Source of the DNA: Pseudomonas triticicola
Lineage (GTDB): Bacteria > Pseudomonadota > Gammaproteobacteria > Pseudomonadales > Pseudomonadaceae
NCBI RefSeq assembly: GCF_019145375.1
Contig: NZ_JAHSTX010000001.1
Span: 2,331,001 to 2,395,000, forward strand
DNA: 64,000 bases
Direction: 5' to 3'
Shown: positions 27,217 through 35,934 of the stretch, one piece after another
Position numbering within the stretch: the first letter of the stretch is position 1
Layout of the letters: the number at the start of each line of letters is the position of its first letter
The notes under the pieces: generated by a model
What the model was told of the DNA's origin: nothing
The model's database searches: none
What the model saw: only the letters and a program-made list of their open reading frames with translations
Made by a program: the position numbers and the translations under genes

Positions 27217-29138
27217 TACTCCGAATCTGGGCGACCACGCCGGGAAACCGCTTGCGCGAGAAACTCAGCGAACTGGGCGACGGGCATCGAGCCCAGGTCA
27301 GCACCTTCACGAGTACGCACAGCGACAGTCTGCATCTCGACTTCCTTATCTCCGATAACCAAAAGATAGGGAACCTTGAGCAAAGTATGCTCGCGGATTT
27401 TAAAGCCGATCTTTTCATTTCTCAAGTCGGACTTGGCACGAAATCCGCTTTCGTTGAGAGTTTTTTCAACCTCTGCAACAAAATCTGCCTGTTTATCAGT
27501 GATATTCATGATCACCGCCTGGGTTGGCGCGAGCCACGCAGGGAAAGCACCTTCGTAGTGCTCGATCAGAATCCCGACGAAACGCTCGAACGAACCGAGG
27601 ATCGCGCGGTGCAACATCACTGGGTGTTTGCGGCTGTTGTCTTCGGAGACGTATTCAGCGCCCAAACGGACAGGCAGGTTAAAATCGAGCTGCAAGGTAC
27701 CACACTGCCAGACGCGACCGAGACAATCTTTCAGCGAGAACTCGATCTTCGGCCCGTAGAAAGCACCCTCGCCCGGCTGCAGATCGTACGGCAGGCCAGC
27801 AGAATCAAGGGCTGCAGCCAATGCTGCTTCAGCGCGATCCCACAGCTCATCGGAGCCGACGCGTTTTTCCGGACGAGTGGACAGCTTCATCTCGACTTCG
27901 GTAAAGCCGAAATCGCGATAGACGTCCATGGTCAGCTTGATGAACGCAGCGGACTCGGCCTGCATCTGCTCTTCGGTGCAGAAGATGTGCGCGTCGTCCT
28001 GAGTGAACGCTCGCACACGCATGATGCCGTGCAACGCACCCGACGGCTCGTTACGGTGGCAGGCACCGAACTCGGCCAGACGCATCGGCAACTCACGGTA
28101 GCTTTTCAGGCCCTGATTGAACACCTGCACGTGACACGGGCAGTTCATCGGCTTGATGGCGTAGTCGCGGTTTTCCGACTGAGTGGTGAACATGTTGTCG
28201 GCATAGTTGGCCCAGTGCCCGGATTTCTCCCACAGGCTGCGGTCGACGACTTGAGGAGTCTTGATCTCAAGGTAGCCGTTGTCGCGCTGGATCTTGCGCA
28301 TGTACTGCTCGAGCACCTGGTACAGAGTCCAGCCATTCGGGTGCCAGAACACCATGCCCGGCGACTCTTCCTGAGTGTGAAACAGGCCCAGACGCTTGCC
28401 GATCTTGCGGTGATCGCGCTTCTCGGCTTCTTCGATGCGCTGGATGTACGCCGCCAGCTGTTTCTTGTCAGCCCAAGCGGTGCCGTAGACGCGCTGCAAT
28501 TGCTCGTTCTTGGCGTCGCCACGCCAGTAGGCGCCCGACAGCTTGGTCAGCTTGAAGGATTTCAGGAAACGCGTGTTCGGCACGTGCGGACCACGGCACA
28601 TGTCGACGTATTCTTCGTGATAGTACAGACCCATGGCCTGCTCGTTCGGCATGTCTTCGACCAGACGCAGCTTGTAGTCTTCGCCACGGGCCTTGAACAC
28701 TTCGATCACTTCGGCGCGCGGAGTGACTTTCTTGATGACGTCGTAATCCTTCTCGATCAGCTGCTGCATGCGCTGTTCAATGGCCGCCATGTCTTCCGGC
28801 GTGAAAGGACGCTCGTAGGCGATGTCGTAATAGAAGCCTTCGTCGATGACCGGGCCGATGACCATCTTCGCGGTCGGGTACAGCTGCTTGACCGCGTGGC
28901 CAACCAGGTGCGCGCAAGAGTGGCGAATGATCTCCAGCCCCTCTTCATCCTTTGGCGTAATGATTTGCAGGGTCGCGTCGCTACTGATGATGTCGCTGGC
29001 GTCGACCAGTTGGCCATTGACCTTGCCGGCGAGCGTGGCCTTGGCCAGACCTGCACCAATGGATGCGGCAACCTCGGCTACGGAAACCGGGTGATCGAAT
29101 GAACGTTGACTGCCGTCGGGAAGAGTAATAGTTGGCAT
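27216..29138 (-). CDS. thrS: Threonyl-tRNA synthetase
   Basis: 640 aa from the ATG at 29138, with GGAGG upstream. Domains in order: TGS (residues 1-61), the editing domain with [16 protein letters not shown], the class II core with the zinc ligands of [11 protein letters not shown] and [15 protein letters not shown], and a C-terminal anticodon-binding domain ([20 protein letters not shown]). First gene of the thrS-infC-rpmI-rplT-pheST-ihfA operon. Confidence 0.98.
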   Translation of the reverse strand: MPTITLPDGSQRSFDHPVSVAEVAASIGAGLAKATLAGKVNGQLVDASDIISSDATLQIITPKDEEGLEIIRHSCAHLVGHAVKQLYPTAKMVIGPVIDEGFYYDIAYERPFTPEDMAAIEQRMQQLIEKDYDVIKKVTPRAEVIEVFKARGEDYKLRLVEDMPNEQAMGLYYHEEYVDMCRGPHVPNTRFLKSFKLTKLSGAYWRGDAKNEQLQRVYGTAWADKKQLAAYIQRIEEAEKRDHRKIGKRLGLFHTQEESPGMVFWHPNGWTLYQVLEQYMRKIQRDNGYLEIKTPQVVDRSLWEKSGHWANYADNMFTTQSENRDYAIKPMNCPCHVQVFNQGLKSYRELPMRLAEFGACHRNEPSGALHGIMRVRAFTQDDAHIFCTEEQMQAESAAFIKLTMDVYRDFGFTEVEMKLSTRPEKRVGSDELWDRAEAALAAALDSAGLPYDLQPGEGAFYGPKIEFSLKDCLGRVWQCGTLQLDFNLPVRLGAEYVSEDNSRKHPVMLHRAILGSFERFVGILIEHYEGAFPAWLAPTQAVIMNITDKQADFVAEVEKTLNESGFRAKSDLRNEKIGFKIREHTLLKVPYLLVIGDKEVEMQTVAVRTREGADLGSMPVAQFAEFLAQAVSRRGRPDSE

Positions 29139-29508
29139 GGCGCCTCCTCTCCTAGTGGTGACCCCTACCAAAGGTCACGTGGGTTGGGATGAGCCAGTAC
29201 AAGATCCGATCCAGGCCATTCAATGACGAACGCCTGCCTTACAGCGGCAGGAGCCTTGCGGCCAACCGGAAAACCGAACCAGAGTGACTGGGATTCAAAT
29301 CGGGAAAAATCGCACGCCGACCGCTTCGGGACTGAAGGTCATCCGAAGCCTGAGAACGCTTGAGCCCGGCATGCTAGCACAGATGAGCGGTCGCCTACGC
29401 CCTGATTTGGCAGAAGGCCAAATGTCCGTTTTTATGCCAGAGTGCTGAACTTGATAGGCCGTTGCGCCCTCAGATAACAAGACATTGACCCACAAGGAGC
29501 ATCCTCGC
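29139..29508. other. Intergenic region with the thrS leader and divergent promoters
   Basis: 370 bp without a supported gene. It should hold the thrS promoter and 5' leader. A hairpin CCTGCC-N6-GGCAGG lies near 29233-29253 and could belong to a thrS autoregulatory operator, but no clear tRNA-like anticodon mimic was identified by eye. Confidence 0.4.
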
Positions 29509-29811
29509 ATGCGTCTGAAAAGCTTATTCGCCGTCGTCGCCCCCGTCGTCCTGCTGCTGCCACTGAGCGCCCATGCCGACTGGCCGAAAGGCGAGCGCGA
29601 AAAGTACATGGCCCAGTGCACTCAGGCTGCCACGCAGCAAATCGGTGCTGCGGCAGCGAAATCCCACTGCGCTTGCGGAGCTGACGCCATCAAGTCCTAT
29701 CCGGCCAGCGACATTCAGGCGCTGATGGACAACAAGGCGACTCCTGAATTGCAACAGAAAGCCCTTGGCCAGATCGCCAAATGCAAGGCAAATACCGCCC
29801 CGAAAAAATAA
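29509..29811 (+). CDS. Small exported protein with conserved cysteines
   Basis: 100 aa from the ATG at 29509, with AAGGAG upstream. The signal peptide is RLKSLFAVVAPVVLLLPLSA, cleavage at AHA-DW. The mature part of about 77 residues is helical with four cysteines (AQCTQ, HCACG, AKCKAN), probably disulfide-bonded in the periplasm. This type of small protein is common in pseudomonads. Function unknown. Confidence 0.7.
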   Translation: MRLKSLFAVVAPVVLLLPLSAHADWPKGEREKYMAQCTQAATQQIGAAAAKSHCACGADAIKSYPASDIQALMDNKATPELQQKALGQIAKCKANTAPKK

Positions 29812-30101
29812 GAAAACCGGGTATTAACGTCGGCTGAAAGGCGGTAAAAAGTGCTGGAAATGAGCCTTTTCAGACGATTTATGCAGCTTTTACAGGTTTT
29901 TTTATCGTCTTTACGTTTCGCTGAAAGCCTTTCAAACCGGGGCTTTCAGCAGAAACGGGTGGTAAAGAAAACACGACTGATTGGCAAACAGCACGTCCGG
30001 GGGGCTCCCAAAGCGAACATTTCGACTATGATATCCCGGTGTGCCCAGTTGGCCTGAGCAGCACAGTACTACTGAAAATATATGTTTCTTGGAGATACAC
30101 C
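29812..30101 (+). promoter_or_regulatory. Upstream and leader region of the cold-shock gene
   Basis: 290 bp without an obvious gene. A long hairpin has arms 29914-29929 and 29941-29957 (CGTTTCGCTGAAAGCC with one bulge). Cold-shock genes often have long structured leaders. Whether the hairpin is in the csp leader or ends the preceding transcript is open. Confidence 0.4.
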
Positions 30102-30314
30102 ATGTCTAATCGCCAAACCGGCACCGTTAAATGGTTCAACGATGAAAAAGGCTTCGGCTTCATCACTCCTCAAGGTGGCGGTGACGACCTGTTCGTACAC
30201 TTCAAAGCTATCGAATCCGACGGTTTCAAAAGCCTGAAAGAAGGCCAGACCGTCTCTTTCGTGGCTGAGAAAGGCCAAAAGGGTATGCAAGCTGCACAGG
30301 TTCGCCCAGAGTAA
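30102..30314 (+). CDS. Cold-shock protein, CspA family
   Basis: 70 aa single cold-shock domain. RNP1 is KGFGFITPQ and RNP2 is DLFVHFKAI, with the N-terminal [18 protein letters not shown] precedes the ATG. It binds single-stranded RNA and DNA as a chaperone; it resembles the Pseudomonas CapB/CspD-like group, and the exact paralogue is not assigned. Followed directly by a strong terminator. Confidence 0.95.
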   Translation: MSNRQTGTVKWFNDEKGFGFITPQGGGDDLFVHFKAIESDGFKSLKEGQTVSFVAEKGQKGMQAAQVRPE

Positions 30315-30328
30315 TTTCTCGGCGCACT

Positions 30329-30361
30329 AAAAAAACCCCGTCCAAGTGACGGGGTTTTTTA
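30329..30361 (+). terminator. Rho-independent terminator of the cold-shock gene
   Basis: AAAAAACCCCGTC pairs with GACGGGGTTTTTT. The T run serves the plus strand and the symmetric A run could serve the convergent gene. Confidence 0.88.
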
Positions 30362-30378
30362 TGTCTTGAACAAAGTGT

Positions 30379-30696
30379 TCAGCCGCAATTGACGCGGGTA
30401 ACCACCAGGTTGTTGTCGGTGTTCAGATTCAGGCGATCGGAGCGGTATTCCAGGGTGATCATGTCGTTTGGCTTGAGGAAGCGCGCATTTTGCGCACCAG
30501 CCTTGGCACGCGCCTGATCCAGCAATTCAGGGGATGCCTTCTTGCCGATGGCGAATTGCGCTGCCGATGCTTCGCAGCGGCTGTTTCCGGATTCAGCCGC
30601 CACGGGTTCCTTTGCCGACTGGCTGGAGGTTGTGCTGCAACCAGCCAACAGCGCAGCGGCCATCAGTGCACCCAGTGTCGCGAACTTCAAAGGCAT
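30379..30696 (-). CDS. I78-family peptidase inhibitor lipoprotein
   Basis: 105 aa. The signal ends in lipobox LLAGCS. The C-terminal part from CEASAAQFAIGKKASPELLD through the final VVTRVNCG matches the potato-inhibitor-like I78 layout: FAIGK motif, a strand with LEYRSDRLNL, a terminal NCG and two cysteines. It should be a periplasm-facing anchored serine protease inhibitor. It is convergent with the cold-shock gene and shares its terminator region. Confidence 0.8.
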   Translation of the reverse strand: MPLKFATLGALMAAALLAGCSTTSSQSAKEPVAAESGNSRCEASAAQFAIGKKASPELLDQARAKAGAQNARFLKPNDMITLEYRSDRLNLNTDNNLVVTRVNCG

Positions 30697-30863
30697 GAAG
30701 CCTCCTTGTTTTCAAATGTTTAAGCAGAGATCGTGCGACCGCCAATGTGGCGTTTGGTTTCAAGGCGCAAGCCATGCCCTGCCCCACGAGCGGAAAAATG
30801 CCGAGTGTGCCTGAGCGGCGCGCGGCGACTCAGCAAACAATCGTGACTGAATATTAACGACGC

Positions 30864-31166
30864 TCAATAAACGTCGATGTAGTCATACGGCGGATTCGGC
30901 CAGTTGTCCCTGAGCGCGTTGTAAATCTGCATCACCCAGACTTCATCGCTGGCTGCGACGTTCCCCACATAGCCGGAGCCCTTTGCCCAGGTTTCCAGGC
31001 GAAACAGCAGACCGTCGATATCCTGCCCACCGGTCACGGTGGACAGATAGGCGATGCCGTCTTTGGTCACGCGCAATTGGTTGTGTACGTCGTCACTGCC
31101 CGAGGCGAGCAATTGGCGCACTGCTTCGAGTGTGAGGCCGTCAGGGCTATTCAGATCGATCTGCAC
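30864..31166 (-). CDS. Hypothetical protein, 100 aa
   Basis: Starts QIDLNSPDGLTLEAVRQLLA and ends NPPYDYIDVY. It is soluble, acidic and without signal or membrane segments, with a mixed alpha/beta pattern. It resembles short conserved Pseudomonas proteins. No domain is recognised. Confidence 0.65.
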   Translation of the reverse strand: MQIDLNSPDGLTLEAVRQLLASGSDDVHNQLRVTKDGIAYLSTVTGGQDIDGLLFRLETWAKGSGYVGNVAASDEVWVMQIYNALRDNWPNPPYDYIDVY

Positions 31167-31296
31167 AACAGGGTCCTTGGTAAGCCGGAAAAGACCAAGT
31201 GTCGCATAGCGCTCCGCTCATGCCTAAGTCGCAGTGCCAAACGCCGCGCAAAATGGTTAACTCGAAAAACAGACATCCTGACCTTTCGAGCCTCCC

Positions 31297-31497
31297 ATGA
31301 CCAGTGTAAGCATCGACGCCGCCATCAACGCCAAATGGGCCGAAGGACACAGCTCTTACAGCCCAGGCACGACGGAAGAACTGGCGCTGATCGGCATCGA
31401 TCTACTGGTCAAGGAGTTGGGGATAGAAGCGGCGCAGCATTTTATCAATCAGGTATTCGAGCGATACCCAATTGCTCAGGCCGAACAGGCGCAGTGA
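31297..31497 (+). CDS. Hypothetical protein, 66 aa
   Basis: Small soluble protein (TSVSIDAAINAKWAEGHSSY, then ELALIGIDLLVKELGIEAAQ). The ribosome site is weak. A 9-bp hairpin (CCCGCAGGC with GCCTGCGGG) just after the stop supports the 3' end. Function unknown. Confidence 0.5.
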   Translation: MTSVSIDAAINAKWAEGHSSYSPGTTEELALIGIDLLVKELGIEAAQHFINQVFERYPIAQAEQAQ

Positions 31498-31498
31498 G

Positions 31499-31525
31499 AA
31501 CCCGCAGGCAATCGCCTGCGGGTTG
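31499..31525. terminator. Hairpin between convergent genes
   Basis: ACCCGCAGGC-AATC-GCCTGCGGGT forms a stable stem, but neither side has a long T run. It is probably a weak bidirectional terminator after the ribose cluster and the 66-aa gene. Confidence 0.5.
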
Positions 31526-31530
31526 ACGAC

Positions 31531-32559
31531 TTATTTCAGACGCTTCAAGCGCTCGGTCAGCAGATCAAAGAACCCTTGGGCGTCGCCATTCTCTACCCAG
31601 AATGCATTCTTCGTTGCTTTCAGGCCGTCATACCAGTCAACGATGGTCTGGCCGAATGTCGGTCCTTCACGGCTATCCACCACGACGTTGACCGCCCGAC
31701 CGGTAAACAACTCAGGCTTGAGCAGATACGCCACAACCGTCGCGTCATGCACCGGGCCACCGGGAATGCCGTAGTGCTCCATATCACCCTTGATGTATTC
31801 GTTGAGAATGTCGCCGACGATCTTGCTCGCATTGTTGTTCAGCGCGGCGATCTGCTTCAGGCGCGCGTCACTGGTCAAGATCTTGTGGGTCACGTCCAGC
31901 GGCAGATAGGTGAGTTTCACCCCGCTCTTGAGCACCACCTCGGCAGCCTGCGGATCGGCGAACAGGTTGAATTCAGCCACAGGGGTGATGTTGCCACCGT
32001 TGAAATGCGCCCCGCCCATGATCACCACTTCCTTGATGCCCTGAACGATTTCGGGTTCCTGGATCAATGCCAGAGCCAGGTTGGTCTGCGGACCGAGCAT
32101 GGCAATGGTGATGCTGTGCGGTTTGGCCGATTTAAGAGTGTCGATCAGATAATTGACCGCATTTCCTTTCGCCAGGCCTTTCTTCGGTTCGTGAACCGTG
32201 ACGCCTGACAAACCTTCCTTGCCATGAATGTTCTCGGCGTAGATCGGCGTGCGCATCAGTGGCTTCGGTGCGCCAGCGTAAACCGGCACGTCTTCGCGCC
32301 CTGCCCATTCGCGAGCCAGCCGCGCGTTACGCGAAGTCTTGTCCAGGCGCACGTTGCCGGCCACGGTAGTCAGCGCGCGGATATTCAGCTCATCCGGCGA
32401 CGCGAGGGCAAAGAGCAAGGCGACCACGTCGTCAGCGCCTGGATCGGTGTCGATGATCAGATCGATCTTTTCCGCCGCCTGGGCGCCGGTCGCAGTTATC
32501 ACGGACAAGAGCAGCAGACTCCGGATCAGTTGGTGAATTTTTTCAGCATAGCGTTGCAT
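31531..32559 (-). CDS. Periplasmic inosine-uridine-type nucleoside hydrolase
   Basis: 342 aa with a signal peptide (LIRSLLLLSVITATGAQA). The calcium and ribose site DTDPGADD matches the family motif DTDPGxDD. Further sites are NVRLDKTSRNARLA, GGAHFNGGNITPVAEFN and HDATVVAYLL. It cleaves nucleosides to base and ribose, here outside the cytoplasm. Placed 31 bp after rbsD as the last gene of the ribose operon, it would supply ribose to the RbsB uptake system. Confidence 0.9.
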   Translation of the reverse strand: MQRYAEKIHQLIRSLLLLSVITATGAQAAEKIDLIIDTDPGADDVVALLFALASPDELNIRALTTVAGNVRLDKTSRNARLAREWAGREDVPVYAGAPKPLMRTPIYAENIHGKEGLSGVTVHEPKKGLAKGNAVNYLIDTLKSAKPHSITIAMLGPQTNLALALIQEPEIVQGIKEVVIMGGAHFNGGNITPVAEFNLFADPQAAEVVLKSGVKLTYLPLDVTHKILTSDARLKQIAALNNNASKIVGDILNEYIKGDMEHYGIPGGPVHDATVVAYLLKPELFTGRAVNVVVDSREGPTFGQTIVDWYDGLKATKNAFWVENGDAQGFFDLLTERLKRLK

Positions 32560-32590
32560 GGCGCATTCCTTGTGCAGGTGAAATCGGAAA

Positions 32591-32995
32591 TCAGAATGTA
32601 ACTCCGGCGACCAGAACGATGTTGCAGTACGGCTGACATTCTCCTGTACGAATGATCGCCCTGGCTTGTCGGCTCAGCACCTTGAACTGCTCATGGGTGA
32701 GAAGATCCCTACGGCCCAGCGCACCCTCTTCGTTCAACGCGTCCAGATCGGCCAGCGCCGTCGGTTGCTTGTCGAATATCTCCTTGGCCAGCACATGGCT
32801 TTCCACCTGCATTTCGCAGAGCACGACTTTCAGCGTGCTGACGAAATCAGGGACGCCATGGGTCAGCGCCAGATCAATCAATTCGACACCCGGCGGCACG
32901 GGCAAACCGGCATCGCCGATCACGACCATGTCACCGTGGCCAAGCGAAGCGATCAGTCGCGACAGCGCGACGTTAAGCAGAGGAGTCTTTTTCAT
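32591..32995 (-). CDS. rbsD: D-ribose pyranase
   Basis: 134 aa. [20 protein letters not shown] with the catalytic histidine, [20 protein letters not shown], and the C-terminal [20 protein letters not shown] are RbsD signatures. It converts beta-pyranose ribose to the furanose form used by RbsK. It overlaps rbsK by 4 bp. Confidence 0.95.
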   Translation of the reverse strand: MKKTPLLNVALSRLIASLGHGDMVVIGDAGLPVPPGVELIDLALTHGVPDFVSTLKVVLCEMQVESHVLAKEIFDKQPTALADLDALNEEGALGRRDLLTHEQFKVLSRQARAIIRTGECQPYCNIVLVAGVTF

Positions 32996-33909
32996 GCGGG
33001 TTTGAACGCCTGTACTTCGGACATGGTTGGAATCGACGGTTGCGCACCGGCGCGGGTAACCGACAGTGCAGCGGCGATCTGACCGTAGCGGATCGCCTCG
33101 GCTTCGGATTTGCCATTGGCCAGCGCTGCGGCGAAGCCGCCGACAAAGGTGTCACCCGCCGCCGTAGTATCCAGCGCCTTCACGGTCGGCGCGGGGAAAT
33201 GTTCGAAGCCGTTACCGTTGGCGAACAATGAGCCTTGCGCGCCTAACGTGACGATGACTTTGCCCGCGCCCATGGCAATCAACTGAGTGGCCGCCGTTTC
33301 TGCCGACTGCAGCGAGTCGACAGCGAGCCCGCTCAATGCGGCGGCTTCGCTCTCGTTGGGAATCAGGTAGTCGATCGAGGCAAACCAGTCTGCCGGCAAA
33401 GGGCGACTGGCTGGCGCCGGGTTGAGAATCACGGTTTTGCCCAGCTCACGTGCACGCTTGAGCGCATGTCCGACCGTTGCATCGGGAATCTCGAGCTGAC
33501 AGATCACCACATCCGCGGCTTGCAGAACCGCATCAAAGCGGTCAATTACTGCCTCCGTCATTGCGCCGTTGGCACCGGCGACAATCACGATGGCGTTCTG
33601 GCTGTTGTCATCCACCACAATCAGCGCCACGCCACTTGAGTCCTCTACGACACTGACAGCCTGGCAGTCGATGTGCTCGGCGAGCAAGGCATCGCGCAAT
33701 TGCACACCGTAGTCGTCATTTCCGACGCAACCGATCATCGCCACCTTAGCGCCCAAGCGCGCAGCGGCAACTGCCTGATTGGCGCCCTTGCCGCCAGACA
33801 CCGTGGCAAAGGAATGACCGATCAGCGTTTCACCGCCGCGTGGCAGCCGTGGCGCCCGGGTGACCAGGTCCATGTTCAGGCTGCCTATTACCACTACATT
33901 TGCTGGCAT
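32992..33909 (-). CDS. rbsK: Ribokinase
   Basis: 305 aa PfkB-family sugar kinase. [15 protein letters not shown] near residue 40 is the first PfkB signature region. [17 protein letters not shown] holds the anion hole and the catalytic aspartate. It phosphorylates ribose to ribose 5-phosphate. Located between rbsR and rbsD. Confidence 0.95.
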   Translation of the reverse strand: MPANVVVIGSLNMDLVTRAPRLPRGGETLIGHSFATVSGGKGANQAVAAARLGAKVAMIGCVGNDDYGVQLRDALLAEHIDCQAVSVVEDSSGVALIVVDDNSQNAIVIVAGANGAMTEAVIDRFDAVLQAADVVICQLEIPDATVGHALKRARELGKTVILNPAPASRPLPADWFASIDYLIPNESEAAALSGLAVDSLQSAETAATQLIAMGAGKVIVTLGAQGSLFANGNGFEHFPAPTVKALDTTAAGDTFVGGFAAALANGKSEAEAIRYGQIAAALSVTRAGAQPSIPTMSEVQAFKPA

Positions 33910-33933
33910 ACATCACTACTCATCAATTCGGTT

Positions 33934-34953
33934 TCAGCGATATTCGGTGAACACGCCGGACAGCGGCGCGGTCGATTCGCGCAGGACAATACTCGGGGTC
34001 ACGATGCGTTGATCGGTGCCCGAGTCCGGCGCGGCAATTCTGCGCAACAGCACTTCAGCCGCCATCTCGCCCAGTTGCAGGATCGACTGGCCGACCGTGG
34101 TCAGCGCCGGATAGACATAACGACTCATCTGAATGTCATCGAAGCCGATCACCGACAGCTCGGCCGGCACTCGCACGTTACGTTCGGCCGCCGCACGCAG
34201 CACACCGATACCAATCATGTCGTTGCCGGCAAAAATCGCACTGGGCGGATGGCTTTCGAGCAGCCGGGCAGCGGCGTTGTAACCGCCGGTGCTGGTGAAG
34301 TCGCTTTCCAGCATGCGCTCTTCGCGTACCTCGATTCCCGCCTCTTGCAGCGCTCGGCAATAACCGGCCTGACGCATTTGCGCCACGCTGGTACTGGCCG
34401 GACCGCCGATGGTGGCGATGTCGCGATGCCCCAACTCGAGCAGGTGACGGGTTGCCAGATAAGCGCCGTATTCGTGGTCGATGCGCACCAGATCGGCATT
34501 TACACCTTCCAGCCCCCGGTCGACGATGACCATCGGCGTCTTCACGCCCGCCAGCCCTTGCGCCAGACCACTGTCACCGCCGGCGGAGGCGACGATCAAA
34601 CCGTCGATGCGCTTTTCCAGCAACACACGCAAATAGCTGCGCTGCTTGTCCGGGTTGTCGTCGGAGTTACAGAGGATCACGCAATAGCCGTTGCGCTCGC
34701 AGTAATCCTCGATTCCGCGCGCCAGTTCGGCGAAGTACGGGTTGAGACTATTAGGTACCAGCAAACCGATGGTCGCGGTGGTCTTGGCTTTCAGCGAGCG
34801 CGCCACGGCACTGGGCACGTAGTCGAGACTCTTGATCGCCGCCTCGACTTTGCGCCGCACTTCCTGACTGACCGGGCGGGTATTGTTCACCACGTGCGAC
34901 ACGGTCGTGTAGGAAATGCCCGCGAGCGCCGCTACATCCTTGATCGTTGCCAT
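33934..34953 (-). CDS. rbsR: Ribose operon repressor, LacI family
   Basis: 339 aa. The LacI helix-turn-helix is ATIKDVAALAGISYTTVSHV, followed by the hinge helix SLDYVPSAVARSLKAK. The rest is a periplasmic-binding-protein-like ribose-sensing core. Encoded within the operon it should control. A matching palindrome lies upstream of rbsB. Confidence 0.92.
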   Translation of the reverse strand: MATIKDVAALAGISYTTVSHVVNNTRPVSQEVRRKVEAAIKSLDYVPSAVARSLKAKTTATIGLLVPNSLNPYFAELARGIEDYCERNGYCVILCNSDDNPDKQRSYLRVLLEKRIDGLIVASAGGDSGLAQGLAGVKTPMVIVDRGLEGVNADLVRIDHEYGAYLATRHLLELGHRDIATIGGPASTSVAQMRQAGYCRALQEAGIEVREERMLESDFTSTGGYNAAARLLESHPPSAIFAGNDMIGIGVLRAAAERNVRVPAELSVIGFDDIQMSRYVYPALTTVGQSILQLGEMAAEVLLRRIAAPDSGTDQRIVTPSIVLRESTAPLSGVFTEYR

Positions 34954-34956
34954 GGT

Positions 34957-35934
34957 TCAGCCCCGGCGACTGGCGCGTTGACTGCGATAGGTGTCGAGCA
35001 CCACAGCGATAACGATTACCGCACCGGTGATGATGCGCTTGGTCGGCTCCGTCGCACCAATCTGCGCGAGACCGGCCGCGAGTACGGAAATGATCAACAC
35101 ACCAAAGAAAGTACTGATCACCGAACCGCGCCCACCCATCAGGCTGGTGCCGCCGATAACCACCGCCGCGATCACTTGCAGTTCCAGGCCCGAACCTGCG
35201 TTCGGGTCAGCCGCCTCCAGACGCGAAATCTGAAACAGAGCGGCAATGCCCGCCAGCAGACCCATAAGGCTGAACACCAGAATCTTGTAGGGCTTGGGAT
35301 TGATCCCGGCCAGCCGAACCGCCTCTTCGTTGGTGCCGATGCCGATCAGGTAGCGGCCGAAAACAGTGCGGGTCAAAACCGCCTGCGCGATGAAGATCAC
35401 CAGCAAAGCGATGATGAACGACGGGGAAATGCCGAACGCAATCGGATTCGACAGCCAGGCGAACGCATCGCCAATATAGGCAGTGCGCGACCCGGTCATC
35501 TGATACGCCACACCGCGGGCCATCTCCAGCACGCCGAGGGAGACGATGAATGACGGAATCCGCCAGGCCACGGTGATCGAGCCAGTGATAGTGCCGGCCA
35601 GAGCCGCCACCGCCATGCCGAGCAGCGCCGCTGGCAAAACGCTCCAGCCCCAGCCGAGAATTGCAACGCTGACCGTCGATGCGGCCAGCGCGAGGACCGA
35701 GCCGACGGACAAATCGATGCCGCCGATGATCAGCACAAAGGTCATGCCCACCGCCAGCACCATGAGGTCGGGAATCTGGTTGGCCAGGGTGCTGAAGGTG
35801 TTGTACGAGAGGAAATGGCTGCTCAGAACCGAGAACAGCGCAATCATCGCCAGCAAGGCACCGGCCAGGCCCAGATAAGTACCCAGGCCAAAGAAATTGC
35901 CACTACGTTTACTGGCAGAAGATGCAGTTTTCAT
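34957..35934 (-). CDS. rbsC: Ribose ABC transporter permease
   Basis: 325 aa with about 8-10 hydrophobic segments. GGIDLSVGSVLALAAS is the conserved stretch of RbsC/XylH permeases, and the late cytoplasmic loop LQVIAAVVIGGTSLMGGRGS contacts the ATPase. It overlaps the rbsA stop by 4 bp (ATGA). Confidence 0.95.
   Translation of the reverse strand: MKTASSASKRSGNFFGLGTYLGLAGALLAMIALFSVLSSHFLSYNTFSTLANQIPDLMVLAVGMTFVLIIGGIDLSVGSVLALAASTVSVAILGWGWSVLPAALLGMAVAALAGTITGSITVAWRIPSFIVSLGVLEMARGVAYQMTGSRTAYIGDAFAWLSNPIAFGISPSFIIALLVIFIAQAVLTRTVFGRYLIGIGTNEEAVRLAGINPKPYKILVFSLMGLLAGIAALFQISRLEAADPNAGSGLELQVIAAVVIGGTSLMGGRGSVISTFFGVLIISVLAAGLAQIGATEPTKRIITGAVIVIAVVLDTYRSQRASRRG

Noticed and set aside
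27252..29102. Plus-strand open frame of about 610 codons opposite thrS
   Set aside because: Antisense of thrS with no domain or ribosome site.
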